Shown piece by piece: positions 25,075 to 33,639 of a DNA stretch of 64,000 bases. The notes under the pieces were generated by a model that did not search any database, was not told the DNA's origin, and saw only the letters and a program-made list of their open reading frames with translations. The stretch's first letter is position 1; the number at the start of each line of letters is the position of its first letter. Origin of the DNA: Clostridiales bacterium (GTDB lineage: Bacteria > Bacillota > Clostridia > Lachnospirales > WQUN01); NCBI GenBank assembly GCA_031287685.1, contig JAITSQ010000021.1, positions 1 to 64,000 on the forward strand, given 5' to 3'. A program made the translations under genes and the position numbers.

Positions 25075-25893
25075 TTGCCAATAAAACTGATAGTATCAGA
25101 CCTTGACGACACATTTCTGAACGACGAAAGCAAAATCCCTCAAAAGAACAGAGAGTCCCTGGACTATATCAAGAGCCGCGGGGTGGATTTCGCGGTGTGC
25201 TCCGGGCGCTCGTACATATCGCTTGACCCGTTCCTGGCGGAGCTGGGGCTGAAGGAACCGGGAAACTACGGCCTGGCGTTTCAGGGCGCGGTGGTCTATA
25301 AAGCCGACACGCTCGAAATCATCAAGGCGCATTACCTTCGCCTGACCGTAATGCGGCGGATTATGGGGATTTTGCGCTCCTTCCCGAAAATCAGGGAGAT
25401 TGATATCCTCGTGTACGACAAGAACTCCGTCGTGACCGCCGAGCGGGACAGCGATAATTTCCGAGGGTACTACGGTTTCGCCAAAATCCCGCACCGGCTT
25501 GTGGGCAGTCTGGACGAAATCGGCGACGACGTGTGCAAAATGCTCCTTGTGGGCAGGCCGCCCACCCTCCGGGAGCTTGAGGGATTCGTCCTGCCGGAGC
25601 TGCCTGACGGGGCGTCGATGTTCTTTTCAAAGGAACACTTTTTGGAATTTACGGATAAAAAAGGCACTAAGGGCGACGGGGTGCGCGCCTTGGCCGAGAT
25701 TTTGGGAATAACCCTCGACGAGGTGGTCACAATGGGCGACAGCTGGAACGATTTGGCAATGCTGGCGGGCTTCCCGAACAGCGTCGGCGTGCGCACGGGC
25801 GTGCCGGAGGTCATAAAGCAGGCTTCCTACATCACGAAAGCCACGAACAGCGAAGGGATCTTGCCGGAAATTATCGAAAAATGGGGGATATAG
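25075..25893 (+). CDS. Cof-type HAD superfamily phosphatase
   Basis: A cytosolic sugar- or nucleotide-phosphate phosphatase, 272 aa. HAD motif I is SDLDDTFL (near residue 8), motif II is CSGR, the conserved Lys lies in KGTKGDGVRAL and motif IV is MGDSWNDLAML. A type IIB cap separates motifs II and III. The TTG start is 9 nt after AAGGAG. Such enzymes are promiscuous, so substrate cannot be given. The uracil-DNA glycosylase gene follows after 57 nt. Confidence 0.92.
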   Translation: MPIKLIVSDLDDTFLNDESKIPQKNRESLDYIKSRGVDFAVCSGRSYISLDPFLAELGLKEPGNYGLAFQGAVVYKADTLEIIKAHYLRLTVMRRIMGILRSFPKIREIDILVYDKNSVVTAERDSDNFRGYYGFAKIPHRLVGSLDEIGDDVCKMLLVGRPPTLRELEGFVLPELPDGASMFFSKEHFLEFTDKKGTKGDGVRALAEILGITLDEVVTMGDSWNDLAMLAGFPNSVGVRTGVPEVIKQASYITKATNSEGILPEIIEKWGI

Positions 25894-25950
25894 GCGGCCG
25901 CGGCCTGAGCTTGGGCTTGGGCTTAAAATAACCGGATAGAAGGAGGACGT

Positions 25951-26616
25951 ATGGTAAATATTGGCAACTCTTGGGACGAGCTTCTGAAGGACGAGTGGCT
26001 GAAGCCGTATTATAAGGAGCTTCGCAAATTTTTAGCGGAGGAATACCGGAGCGGTCCGGTTTACCCTGATATGCACGATATTTTTAACGCCTTGCGGTAC
26101 GCGGCGTATGAGGACGTGCGCGCGGTGATTCTCGGGCAGGACCCGTATCACGGGGAGGGGCAGGCGCACGGCTTGTGTTTTTCGGTGAAAAAGGGCGTGG
26201 CCCCGCCGCCGAGCCTCGTTAATATTTTTAAGGAAATCCAGAGCGACTTGGGGATAGAGCCGCCGCCGCACGGAGAGCTGACCGGCTGGGCGAAAAACGG
26301 CGTGCTCCTGCTCAACACTGTCCTTACTGTCCGCGCGGGCAAAGCGAACAGCCACAAAGGCATGGGCTGGGAGGAGCTGACGAACCGGGTTATAGAGCTT
26401 CTGAACGAACGGGAGACTCCCCTCGTGTTTCTTTTATGGGGGCGGGACGCCAAGGAGAAAGCGCGGCTTATCACCAATCCGCGCCACCTGCGCCTGTCCG
26501 CCGCGCACCCTTCGCCGCTGTCGGCGGCGGGTTTTTTCGGGTGCCGCCATTTTTCAAAGGCGAACGGGTTTCTGGAGGAAACGGGCCAGGAAACAATCGA
26601 CTGGAGTGTAAAGTAA
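25951..26616 (+). CDS. ung: Uracil-DNA glycosylase (family 1)
   Basis: Removes uracil from DNA to start base-excision repair. The 221-aa length is normal. Signatures are complete: water-activating GQDPYHG (Asp about 64), LLLNTVLTVRAGKANSHKG and the DNA-intercalation loop AAHPSPLSAAGFFGC. ATG 25951 is preceded by AGGAGGA. Confidence 0.96.
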   Translation: MVNIGNSWDELLKDEWLKPYYKELRKFLAEEYRSGPVYPDMHDIFNALRYAAYEDVRAVILGQDPYHGEGQAHGLCFSVKKGVAPPPSLVNIFKEIQSDLGIEPPPHGELTGWAKNGVLLLNTVLTVRAGKANSHKGMGWEELTNRVIELLNERETPLVFLLWGRDAKEKARLITNPRHLRLSAAHPSPLSAAGFFGCRHFSKANGFLEETGQETIDWSVK

Positions 26617-26742
26617 TGGCGAAAATGCTTTTGCTGAAAAAGGCGGGATCGCGAAGTAAATAAAACGGCGGCAGGCCGCCGCGCCGTCCTCGCAAGCCCC
26701 TCGAACCCGTTCGCCAAGCCTGGCCGGAAGCGGCCCCGCGTA

Positions 26743-26900
26743 CATTAGCAATTCGGTTTGATAGTGGCGTCGCTCGGTGTTTTTTCGGCACTAATGCCTG
26801 CCGAAAAAGCCCCCTTCTTGCCCGGTGTTTTTTCGGCACTAATGCCTGCCGAAAAAGCCCCCTTCTTGCACAACGCCAATCAAACATGGAATTGCTTTAC
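26743..26900 (-). mobile_element. MITE-like element with two tandem cassettes
   Basis: Inverted ends TAGCAATTCGGTTTGATAGT and CCAATCAAACATGGAATTGC enclose two near-identical reverse cassettes (about 26768-26820 and 26821-26870), each with stem TTTTTTCGGC/GCCGAAAAA. It lies between ung and proC. The 365-bp spacer is otherwise empty apart from the terminator. Confidence 0.8.
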
Positions 26901-26934
26901 CCATAAGGCCGGAAGCGCAAGCGGCGGCAATCAA

Positions 26935-26968
26935 AAAGCCCTCCCGCCGTAAAGCTAAGGAGGGCTTT
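26935..26968. terminator. Bidirectional terminator between ung and proC
   Basis: The perfect 10-bp stem AAAGCCCTCC/GGAGGGCTTT, with A-run and T-rich flanks on both sides, serves convergent genes. Confidence 0.8.
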
Positions 26969-26982
26969 AGCTTGGGGCGGCT

Positions 26983-27759
26983 CTACAGCCGTTTATTCGC
27001 CGCCGCTTCCGCCGCCGCCATTACAAGCCCCTCGAACCCGTTCGCCAGAAGCAGCTCCACGCCCTCGATGGTCGTCCCCGCCGGGGAGCACACCGCGTCG
27101 GCAAGCTCCTCCGGGTGCCGGCCGGACTCCGCCGCCGTCCGCGCGCTGCCGGAAACGGCCGCCGCCGCTATCCGCAGCGCGTCCGCCTTGTTCAGGCCGA
27201 GCTTGACCCCGGCGCGGGCAAGCCCGTTTATAAACATAAACGCGAACGCCGGCGCGCTCCCCGCTATGCCCGTAAACGCGGGGAAGTCCTTTTCGGGGAG
27301 GTCGAAAACCTCTCCCGCCGGGCCGAAAATCCGCTCCCTTGCCGCGCCGAAAACCGCGTCCGGCACAAGCTCGTTGCGGCAGAGCGCCGTGGCGGACGCG
27401 CCGTAAAGCGCGTTAATATTCGGCATAGCGCGGATTATGGGCATTTTGCCGAGAAGAAGCTCAAGCTCCGACAGCGTAAGCCCCGCCGCCACGGACACGG
27501 CCGCGGTTCCGCTTTCAATAAAGCCCCGTATTTCCGGCAGGACTTCGCGGCATATATTCGGCTTCAGCGCGACGACCAGAAAATCCGCGCCACGGAGCAA
27601 GTCGCCATAGCCCGCTGACAGAGCCGCGCCTGTTTCCTCCGCGAGCCGTTTGGCCGCTTCCGCGTTTTTATCGTAAACAAGGGCTTCGCAGCCCGCCGCC
27701 GAGACGGCCCTGACGAGCGCCCCGCCCATATTGCCCGCTCCCAGAAAAGAAATCCTCAT
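26983..27759 (-). CDS. proC: Pyrroline-5-carboxylate reductase
   Basis: Last step of proline synthesis: reduces pyrroline-5-carboxylate with NAD(P)H. The 258-aa protein has the Rossmann loop FLGAGNMGGALV at the N-terminus and, near the C-terminus, PAFAFMFINGL and the family signature around EELADAVCSPAGTTIEGVE. I use ATG 27759 with GGAGGG upstream; the longer frame from 27795 runs into a MITE and is not credible. Confidence 0.95.
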   Translation of the reverse strand: MRISFLGAGNMGGALVRAVSAAGCEALVYDKNAEAAKRLAEETGAALSAGYGDLLRGADFLVVALKPNICREVLPEIRGFIESGTAAVSVAAGLTLSELELLLGKMPIIRAMPNINALYGASATALCRNELVPDAVFGAARERIFGPAGEVFDLPEKDFPAFTGIAGSAPAFAFMFINGLARAGVKLGLNKADALRIAAAAVSGSARTAAESGRHPEELADAVCSPAGTTIEGVELLLANGFEGLVMAAAEAAANKRL

Positions 27760-27780
27760 AAGCCAAGCCCTCCTGATGTA

Positions 27781-27882
27781 TATAGCAATTTTCAAAATCG
27801 TGGACTGCCGACGTTCGCGAAAAACGGCTTAAAGCCGCCGATTTTCCGCTCCGCGCCAGTCAACGTTTTGTAAAATTGCTAT
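27781..27882. mobile_element. Compact MITE-like element, reference copy
   Basis: A 102-bp element with imperfect inverted ends of about 27 bp (TATAGCAATTTTCAAAATCG; TTTTGTAAAATTGCTAT) and a GC-rich inner hairpin (AAAACGGCTTAAAGCCG). The same sequence occurs at 47570-47670 with hardly a change, and its two halves flank the composite element at 52452-52804. TA at both outer edges suggests a TA target duplication. Confidence 0.85.
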
Positions 27883-27884
27883 GT

Positions 27885-29237
27885 TTATTCGCCTTGCGTC
27901 AAAACGCGGATCCAGGTAAACCTGTTCACCTTAAAACACGCCACGAAGGATTTCAGCACCTGGTCGCATTTTAGGAAGCAGAACACGACGACAGGCGGCA
28001 TATGGAAAATAAACGCCGCCGCGTAGGACAGCGGTATAACGACGAGCCAGACGAAAATCATATCGGTTATGAGCACGAACCCCGCGTCTCCGCCGCCGCG
28101 CACTATCCCCACCATACAGGACATATGGTAGGCTATGCCTACGGTAATAACCGCCAGCGCGCCCAGAAACTCCCTCGCGAGGCCGCGCGCCGCGTCCGAG
28201 ACATTATAAAAGCTCAGCATAACGTCCCGCAGGGCGAAAATCAGAAGCCCCGTGGCGACGCCCAGAATAATATACATAATCTGGAAAGTGACGGCGTACT
28301 CCTTGACCTCCCGTATTTTGCGCTCGCCGATGGTTTTGCCGACTATGACCGCCGTGGCGGAGGAAGAGCCGAACACCACGACCGACAAAACCTGCATAAG
28401 CGCGGCGGCTATGGAGTTGGCCGCCACGACCGCCGTGTCCATACGCCCGAGAATGGCCGTCTGCGCCCACTGGCCCAGCGCCCAGAAAAAGCCGGCCATA
28501 AACATCGGCGCGCCCACGCGGACGAAGTGGCGGAAGCTCTGTTTATCACCCTTAAGGATTTCCGCCGGTTTACACTTCAGATGCTTGTCAAACACGAATA
28601 AATATACCAGGACTATCGAAAACTCTATTACCCGCGAAATCACCGTGGCCAGAGCCGCGCCCGACGCGCCCATTTTGGGGAAGCCGAGGTTGCCGAAGAT
28701 AAGCAGCCAGTTCAGGATAAGGTTTGAAACGAAGCTTACGCCGCTTATAAGTATGCTTATATTCACTATTTCCACGCTGCGGAAGGCGTAAAGCAGAATA
28801 TAAGTCACGGAGAAAAACGTGTAGGCGAACCCGCTTATGCGCAGATAGTCCACCCCGGCCGCGATTGTCTCCGGTTTGTCGGTAAAAATTGAAAGCACTT
28901 GCGCCGGCCAGAAAAACACGACGAGGTTGGAGATAAGCGCCAGGCTCACCGTCAGCGTCAGCGCGGCGTTAATTACTTTCTTTATGGGCATAAGCTCCCG
29001 CCGGCCCCAGTATTGCGACGAAATGGCCACAATCGCGTCGCCTCCGCCGAAAACCACCATCGTCAGCAGAAAAAGGATTTGATTGGCGATTGTCGCCCCG
29101 GCGAGCGTGTTTTCGCTGTAGATGCCGAGCATAAGGTTGTCGGTAAGGTTGACCCCTTGAGAAATCACGTTCTGCGCCGCTATGATGAGCGTCAGGCGCA
29201 GGTAGGTGCGGTAGAATTGTTTGTCCTTTACGAACAT
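27885..29237 (-). CDS. MATE family efflux transporter
   Basis: A 450-aa protein with about twelve helices and MATE-type segments (TDNLMLGIYSENTLAGATIA; GGGDAIVAISSQYWGRRE). It would use a cation gradient for drug or metabolite export. I prefer ATG 29237 (MFVKDKQFYRTYL); the upstream extension lacks a ribosome site. The stop lies 2 bp from the MITE at 27781-27882. No regulator is adjacent. Confidence 0.92.
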   Translation of the reverse strand: MFVKDKQFYRTYLRLTLIIAAQNVISQGVNLTDNLMLGIYSENTLAGATIANQILFLLTMVVFGGGDAIVAISSQYWGRRELMPIKKVINAALTLTVSLALISNLVVFFWPAQVLSIFTDKPETIAAGVDYLRISGFAYTFFSVTYILLYAFRSVEIVNISILISGVSFVSNLILNWLLIFGNLGFPKMGASGAALATVISRVIEFSIVLVYLFVFDKHLKCKPAEILKGDKQSFRHFVRVGAPMFMAGFFWALGQWAQTAILGRMDTAVVAANSIAAALMQVLSVVVFGSSSATAVIVGKTIGERKIREVKEYAVTFQIMYIILGVATGLLIFALRDVMLSFYNVSDAARGLAREFLGALAVITVGIAYHMSCMVGIVRGGGDAGFVLITDMIFVWLVVIPLSYAAAFIFHMPPVVVFCFLKCDQVLKSFVACFKVNRFTWIRVLTQGE

Positions 29238-29471
29238 TTCGGTCACGCTTTCATTATGTATGAATAGTATATAAGTAAGTTCGGCGGAAGCCAAACCGTC
29301 CGCGCAAGCGTACCAGGGCGATTCCGCGTTTTACTCGCAAAATCGGAGATGGAAATTTCGGGCTTCGGCGCGTTTTTAACGAACGAAGCCGCTTGCGCAA
29401 ACCGGAATTGCCAATGTAAAAAGGAATTGCTATAAAGCCGCGGTTTTCGCCTTAATTTAAGGAGGGTCGCA

Positions 29472-30503
29472 ATGCTCCCTTTTAATAATTTCAGCAATTC
29501 AAACGCCCGCGCCGGCGCCGGGCCCGCGCAGTTTTCCGGGGGGCGCCCGGCCTTCGGGCCGCAGAACGGGCCGTTTCCGGGGGGCGCGCCGCCCGGGCAG
29601 CAACCGCTAAACCGGGGCGACAGGCCGCCTCAGCCGGGCCTGCCTCAAGCGGCGCGGCAGGGTCCGGCCAATCACAACCGCGCGCCTCAGCAGCCGCAGG
29701 GTCAGCCCTTCGGAAGGGGGCAGCCCCCTCAGAACCGAGGGCAAAACCCGCAATTCAGCCAGCCGCAAGCGCCGCAATTCAGCCAGCCGCAAGCCTCCGG
29801 CCAAAACGCGGGCTTCGGGCCGGGCCGGGGAGCGACGCCGCAAAACCCGCAATTCAGCCAGCCGCAAGCCTCCGGCCAGCCGCGGGATTCCCGCGCGGAC
29901 GGCGTTTTCTTTGAGGAAGCCGACCCGCGCGTCCTGGCTAAATACGGCGGCGGCTCCGGAACCCCTTATCCGGGTCAGCAGAATCCGGCGGCTCCGGCAA
30001 TGCCGCAAAGGCCGTCGGCCGGCCCGGACGAGGCAAACCCGGCCCAGGCCGCGGATCCACCGGGCGGCGGCGCTATCTCCGGCGGAGCGTTTTATATGGC
30101 CTCCGCCGCGCCGGGCCTGCCCGACCGGCTGGTGGCGCTCGCCCAAAACGAGCGAAACGCCCGCGCTTACTATGAAAAGCTGGCCCCGCTCGCGCCGGAC
30201 GGCGAAAAACGGGCGCGGATAGCCCAAATAGGCTCCCGGAGCGGCAAGCGGCGGGAAGCCTTTGAAAAGGTGGCGCGGGCCTTCTCCGAGAGTCCTGTCG
30301 TCATAACGGAGGCGGAGACCGAAAACGTCCGGCGGTTTGCCGCCGGGGCGCGGTTCGCCGTTTCGGAAGAAATACCGCTCATCGCCGAGCTTTACGAGCT
30401 TTGCGAATCCGCCCTGCTTTCCCAGGAACACAGGGAAACCTTCAAAACAGCGTTGCTTGGCAAGCTGTGCGACCTGCTCGCCTTAAACAGCGTCATTTCT
30501 TAA
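29472..30503 (+). CDS. Pro/Gln/Gly-rich protein with C-terminal helical domain
   Basis: A 343-aa protein, not recognised as a named family. About residues 15-200 are low complexity, with the octamer-like repeat NPQFSQPQA/APQFSQPQA occurring four times. The last 130 residues are helical with charged heptads (LPDRLVALAQNERNARAYYE onward) and resemble ferritin-like/DUF2383-type four-helix domains. This mix recalls spore-coat or surface proteins, but no signal peptide or sorting motif is seen. AAGGAGGG precedes the ATG. Confidence 0.7.
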   Translation: MLPFNNFSNSNARAGAGPAQFSGGRPAFGPQNGPFPGGAPPGQQPLNRGDRPPQPGLPQAARQGPANHNRAPQQPQGQPFGRGQPPQNRGQNPQFSQPQAPQFSQPQASGQNAGFGPGRGATPQNPQFSQPQASGQPRDSRADGVFFEEADPRVLAKYGGGSGTPYPGQQNPAAPAMPQRPSAGPDEANPAQAADPPGGGAISGGAFYMASAAPGLPDRLVALAQNERNARAYYEKLAPLAPDGEKRARIAQIGSRSGKRREAFEKVARAFSESPVVITEAETENVRRFAAGARFAVSEEIPLIAELYELCESALLSQEHRETFKTALLGKLCDLLALNSVIS

Positions 30504-30507
30504 AAAT

Positions 30508-30540
30508 AAACCCTCCCAAACGCTCTTCGGGAGGGTTTTC
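30508..30540. terminator. Bidirectional terminator between 29472-30503 and yajC
   Basis: The perfect stem AAACCCTCCC/GGGAGGGTTT is followed by TTCTG; the opposite strand carries a matching T-rich side. Confidence 0.8.
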
Positions 30541-30546
30541 TGAATT

Positions 30547-31026
30547 TCAATCGCTTTTATCCGGGCCGAATTTCGGCTCGCCCAAGCCCACGACATCGAT
30601 TTTCCGCACAGGCACGCGCACACCCTTATTCGCGCCGAATTCCACCATAAAAGCGCCTTCGCCCACATCGACGATTTTGCCGTAAAGCCCGCCGGTCGTC
30701 AGGACGCCGTCTCCGGCTTTCAGCGCGGCCTGCATTTCCTTGCGCTCTTTTTCCGCCTTGCGCTGAGGCCGGAGGAAAATAAAATAAGCCGCCGCTATAA
30801 AAGCCGCGTAAATCAGTAAAGTGACTATCGGCGCGCCGCCAAACCCGCCCGTCGAGGCCGTTTGCCCGTCCTGCGCGGGCGCGGCGACCGCCGCCGCGGT
30901 CTGGGCGGGGACCGTCCCTATAGGCTGGCCGCCGACGATGACCGAAGAAGACGCGTCGCCGCCAGCCGCCGTTTCGTCGAGCAGAATCAAATAGTCGTTG
31001 ATAAAAATCAGCCTCTCAGAATTCAT
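30547..31026 (-). CDS. yajC: Preprotein translocase subunit YajC
   Basis: Accessory single-span subunit of the Sec translocon. The 159-aa protein has an unusually long N-terminal part (about 65 residues, Ala/Gly/Thr-rich) before the helix IVTLLIYAAFIAAAYFIFL. The family core RPQRKAEKERKEMQAALKAG and GDGVLTTGGLYGKIVDVGE follow. A MITE-like end lies 8 nt upstream of the ATG and no clear ribosome site remains, so expression or true start is uncertain. secD/secF are not adjacent. Confidence 0.88.
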   Translation of the reverse strand: MNSERLIFINDYLILLDETAAGGDASSSVIVGGQPIGTVPAQTAAAVAAPAQDGQTASTGGFGGAPIVTLLIYAAFIAAAYFIFLRPQRKAEKERKEMQAALKAGDGVLTTGGLYGKIVDVGEGAFMVEFGANKGVRVPVRKIDVVGLGEPKFGPDKSD

Positions 31027-31030
31027 CGGT

Positions 31031-31108
31031 TATAGCAATTTTGCCCGGTGTTTTCAGTTGTCTAAAGCAAGCTTAGACAACTGAAAGCCCCCTTCTTGAA
31101 AATTGCCG
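31031..31108 (-). mobile_element. Minimal MITE ends around one hairpin cassette
   Basis: TTATAGCAATTTT and AAAATTGCC enclose a reverse cassette with stem CAGTTGTCTAA/TTAGACAACTG. Confidence 0.8.
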
Positions 31109-31160
31109 TAAAAAAATATTATTTTTATTGTAACACCTCCGCCAGGTAATGTCAACAGTT

Positions 31161-31185
31161 TATAGCAATTTTGAAAATTGCTATA
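31161..31185. repeat. Solo palindrome of two fused MITE ends
   Basis: The near-perfect palindrome TATAGCAATTTT-G-AAAATTGCTATA is the two element ends joined with nothing between them. It lies in the upstream region of the toxin-like locus. In the remaining 31186-31328 spacer I see no convincing -35/-10 pair. Confidence 0.8.
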
Positions 31186-31328
31186 TTTCGGCTTCCCCCG
31201 CTTTCAAAAAACTTTAGACTTTCTTTATAGTTTCTTTAGCCTCCGCCTTGTTATGATTGAGCTGTAGTACGGCGGGGGAAACGAGCCGCCGAGCGGGAAA
31301 AATACGCAAGCGGAAAGGAGGTTGAAGG

Positions 31329-31817
31329 ATGGAAAAATTAAACTCACGGTTTTTTAGTGAATTTTCGCCGGAAGCGCTTAAAAACGGGTTCAGCAATGTT
31401 TTCAGCGACTGGCGGCTGGCCCGGAAATTCGGGAAAATCACGAAAATCATTTTGCGAGCGGGGTTTATTGTGGACGGGATAGCCTTCGAGTACGACAGGA
31501 CGTTCCGCACGAAAAACCACGGGGGCGAAGGCGGCGGCGAGCGGGTTTTTGAGCTTAAAGACAACGAATACGTCAAAAGAATCGAAGTCTCCACGGGCGC
31601 GTACAAGTACTCTCCCGTGCGCGCCGTGTGCAAAATCAGCTTCACGACAAACGCGGGCAGAGTCTTTTCAGGCGGAGAGGCGCGGGAGTGTTCCGGCATA
31701 CGCGCGGAGGTCTTTGAAGCCGGCAAGGGGGAGCAGATTTTCGCCCTGGCGGGGACGTTCGGAGCGTATCTCGCTTCAATCGAAGGGGTTTACGTCAAGC
31801 CTGAACCTCAAACATAG
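31329..31817 (+). CDS. Jacalin-like lectin domain protein
   Basis: A 162-aa soluble protein. From residue about 32 to 157 it follows the jacalin-like beta-prism pattern: KITKIILRAGFIVDGIAFEY, HGGEGG (64-69), FELKDNEYVKRIEVSTGAY, CKISFTTNAGRVFSGG and FALAGTFGAYLASIEGVYV. Jacalin domains bind glycans, often mannose or galactose. There is no signal peptide. It is the first gene of the accessory locus, with AAAGGAGG 7 nt before the ATG. By analogy with lectin modules of pore-forming toxins, a receptor-binding role is plausible but inferred. Confidence 0.82.
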   Translation: MEKLNSRFFSEFSPEALKNGFSNVFSDWRLARKFGKITKIILRAGFIVDGIAFEYDRTFRTKNHGGEGGGERVFELKDNEYVKRIEVSTGAYKYSPVRAVCKISFTTNAGRVFSGGEARECSGIRAEVFEAGKGEQIFALAGTFGAYLASIEGVYVKPEPQT

Positions 31818-31851
31818 GCCCGGCTGACGGGCAAGAAGGGAGAAATGAACA

Positions 31852-33510
31852 TTGGATTCAACGGATTACAGTATGAGGATTGAAGACGGCGCTATTTTTG
31901 TAACAAGCGGCAAGCAGCAGGAGAAATACACGCTTCAGGAAAGGCCTTCGGCGAAAAGCATCGCCGTTCGCGGGGAGAAGCAGAATATTCTCGGAGAAAT
32001 CAACCTTGAGAAGATGCTTAACAATCTTGACCTCTCCGTCGATTTGCTGCAGGTGGCTTATAACGCCGTAAACGGCATGAAAGGCCTGCAGAAGGGCGTG
32101 AGCAACCTGCAGATGCGTCTGGCCGACACGCTTATTTTAAGCGGCGCCACGGTGCAGAAATTCGGCTATAAAACGGACGACGTAATATATAACTTTATCG
32201 ACGCTTACAACCTTCTCCTGTCGAGCGAGGAGGAGGAAGCGCTTGAAATCCTGGGCGATATAAGGGACGAGGCGAGCGCGATGAGGGAGGACGCGGAAAA
32301 GCTCGGCAATAAGTTTCAGAGCATAGCGGACGACACGGAAAAAGTCCTTAACGCCACAATCGACCAGAACACGGAGAACTACGAGAAGCGCGAATCGGTA
32401 ATTGAGGACTCCAACCGGATGAAGGCGGAGGAGGCGGCGCTTAACGCTCTTAAAGATAATCTGAGCGCCCGCCTGAAGGAGCTTAACGCCGAATACTCGA
32501 AGCTCCAGAAGCAGCAGGAGAAGCAGGAGGAACGCGCCTTCGCGCTTCAGCTGACGGGGGCTATTCTGGGCGCGCTCGGAATGGGCGTTCAGACGGCAAT
32601 GGAAGTCGGCGGCGTCGGAGGCGGCGCTCCCGCCGCCTCCGCGTCGGCGCAAAGCGCGCAGGCCAGCCTTGACGCGAAAAAGAAGGAACGGGAAACGCTC
32701 GAGGGAGAATTGAAGGAAATCAACGAAAAACTCTCGGACCTGGAAGCTAAGCTCTCGGACGAAAAAGAACAGGAAAAGCGGGACAAGCTCAAGGCCGAGC
32801 GCGAGAAGTTACTGAAACAAAAAGACGACAAAAACGATAAGCTGAAAACCGTCAAAACGGAATACGAGGCTCTGGCCAACTCGGTTAAGGAACTTGGCTC
32901 GAGCTTCGAGAAAACGGGGGAGGCGCTCAGCGAGTCCGCCCAAAGCTATAACGCCCGCCTTGACGAAATATTCAAAATCAAAACGGAAATTGCGGATAAA
33001 GAGCGCGAAAACCTGGTTAAACTGGCGGAATACGCGGTGAAAATATCAAACGCCGTAATAACGAAGGATTCCCTCGACACGGCGATTTCCTCTCTCGTCA
33101 CCGCGATAGGCTGCCTGCGGCAGGTTGTGAGCCACATAAAAGATATGGTCGCGTTCTGGAAATCCATAGAGACCTGCTGCGAGACGCTGGCCGGGAACAA
33201 AACTATCGAAAGCGTGACCCGCGTGGAGGAGAAATTCAAGGGCAAGGAGGACGAGGTTTCGCTTGAAAAACGCACGCGGCCCTACAAAGAAGCGGCGTTC
33301 GTCCGCCCGTACTTCACTTATTTGGTGCGCTGGGCCGCCCTTCACGAAATCTGCGCGGAGTATACGGCGGCGCTTTCAAAAACAAAAGTAAGGCTGAACG
33401 AGAGCATAGCCGCGCCGGAAAAAACCCGCGAGGAGCACTGGAAAGACGCTTCAACCCTTGCGGAGGGGCTTTCCGCGAAGATAACGGAAATGCGGAAAGC
33501 GACCGCTTAA
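31852..33510 (+). CDS. Large coiled-coil protein with central hydrophobic hairpin
   Basis: A 552-aa, almost wholly helical protein. Long charged coiled coils (about 120-228 and 265-380) flank a hydrophobic Gly/Ala-rich segment (about 230-264, FALQLTGAILGALGMGVQTA). The C-terminal part has more helices with conserved-looking aromatics (VAFWKSIETCCETL, PYFTYLVRWAALHEICAEYT). This is the architecture of alpha-pore-forming toxins of the ClyA/Hbl/Xax type, but I cannot confirm homology. No signal peptide. TTG 31852 is 9 nt after AAGGGAG. Expected partners are the lectin before it and the coiled-coil protein after it. Confidence 0.7.
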   Translation: MDSTDYSMRIEDGAIFVTSGKQQEKYTLQERPSAKSIAVRGEKQNILGEINLEKMLNNLDLSVDLLQVAYNAVNGMKGLQKGVSNLQMRLADTLILSGATVQKFGYKTDDVIYNFIDAYNLLLSSEEEEALEILGDIRDEASAMREDAEKLGNKFQSIADDTEKVLNATIDQNTENYEKRESVIEDSNRMKAEEAALNALKDNLSARLKELNAEYSKLQKQQEKQEERAFALQLTGAILGALGMGVQTAMEVGGVGGGAPAASASAQSAQASLDAKKKERETLEGELKEINEKLSDLEAKLSDEKEQEKRDKLKAEREKLLKQKDDKNDKLKTVKTEYEALANSVKELGSSFEKTGEALSESAQSYNARLDEIFKIKTEIADKERENLVKLAEYAVKISNAVITKDSLDTAISSLVTAIGCLRQVVSHIKDMVAFWKSIETCCETLAGNKTIESVTRVEEKFKGKEDEVSLEKRTRPYKEAAFVRPYFTYLVRWAALHEICAEYTAALSKTKVRLNESIAAPEKTREEHWKDASTLAEGLSAKITEMRKATA

Positions 33511-33617
33511 GGAGGGGGCTTTGGTTTGTCTGGGGTGTTTCAGGCAAACCAAAACACCGGGCAAGAAGGGGGCTTTACGTTGTCTGAAGCCCTTTAGACG
33601 ACGTAAAACACCGAGCA
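33511..33617 (+). repeat. Two tandem hairpin cassettes between coiled-coil genes
   Basis: Stems GGTTTGTCTG/CAGGCAAACC and ACGTTGTCTGAA/TTTAGACGACGT lie between the usual GGGGGCTT and AAACACCG arms. Confidence 0.8.
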
Positions 33618-33639
33618 GCTTAATTCAAGGAGGGGTAAA

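Noticed and set aside
27760..27795. Upstream start of proC
   Set aside because: It would begin in the MITE; ATG 27759 has GGAGGG upstream and starts the Rossmann fold.
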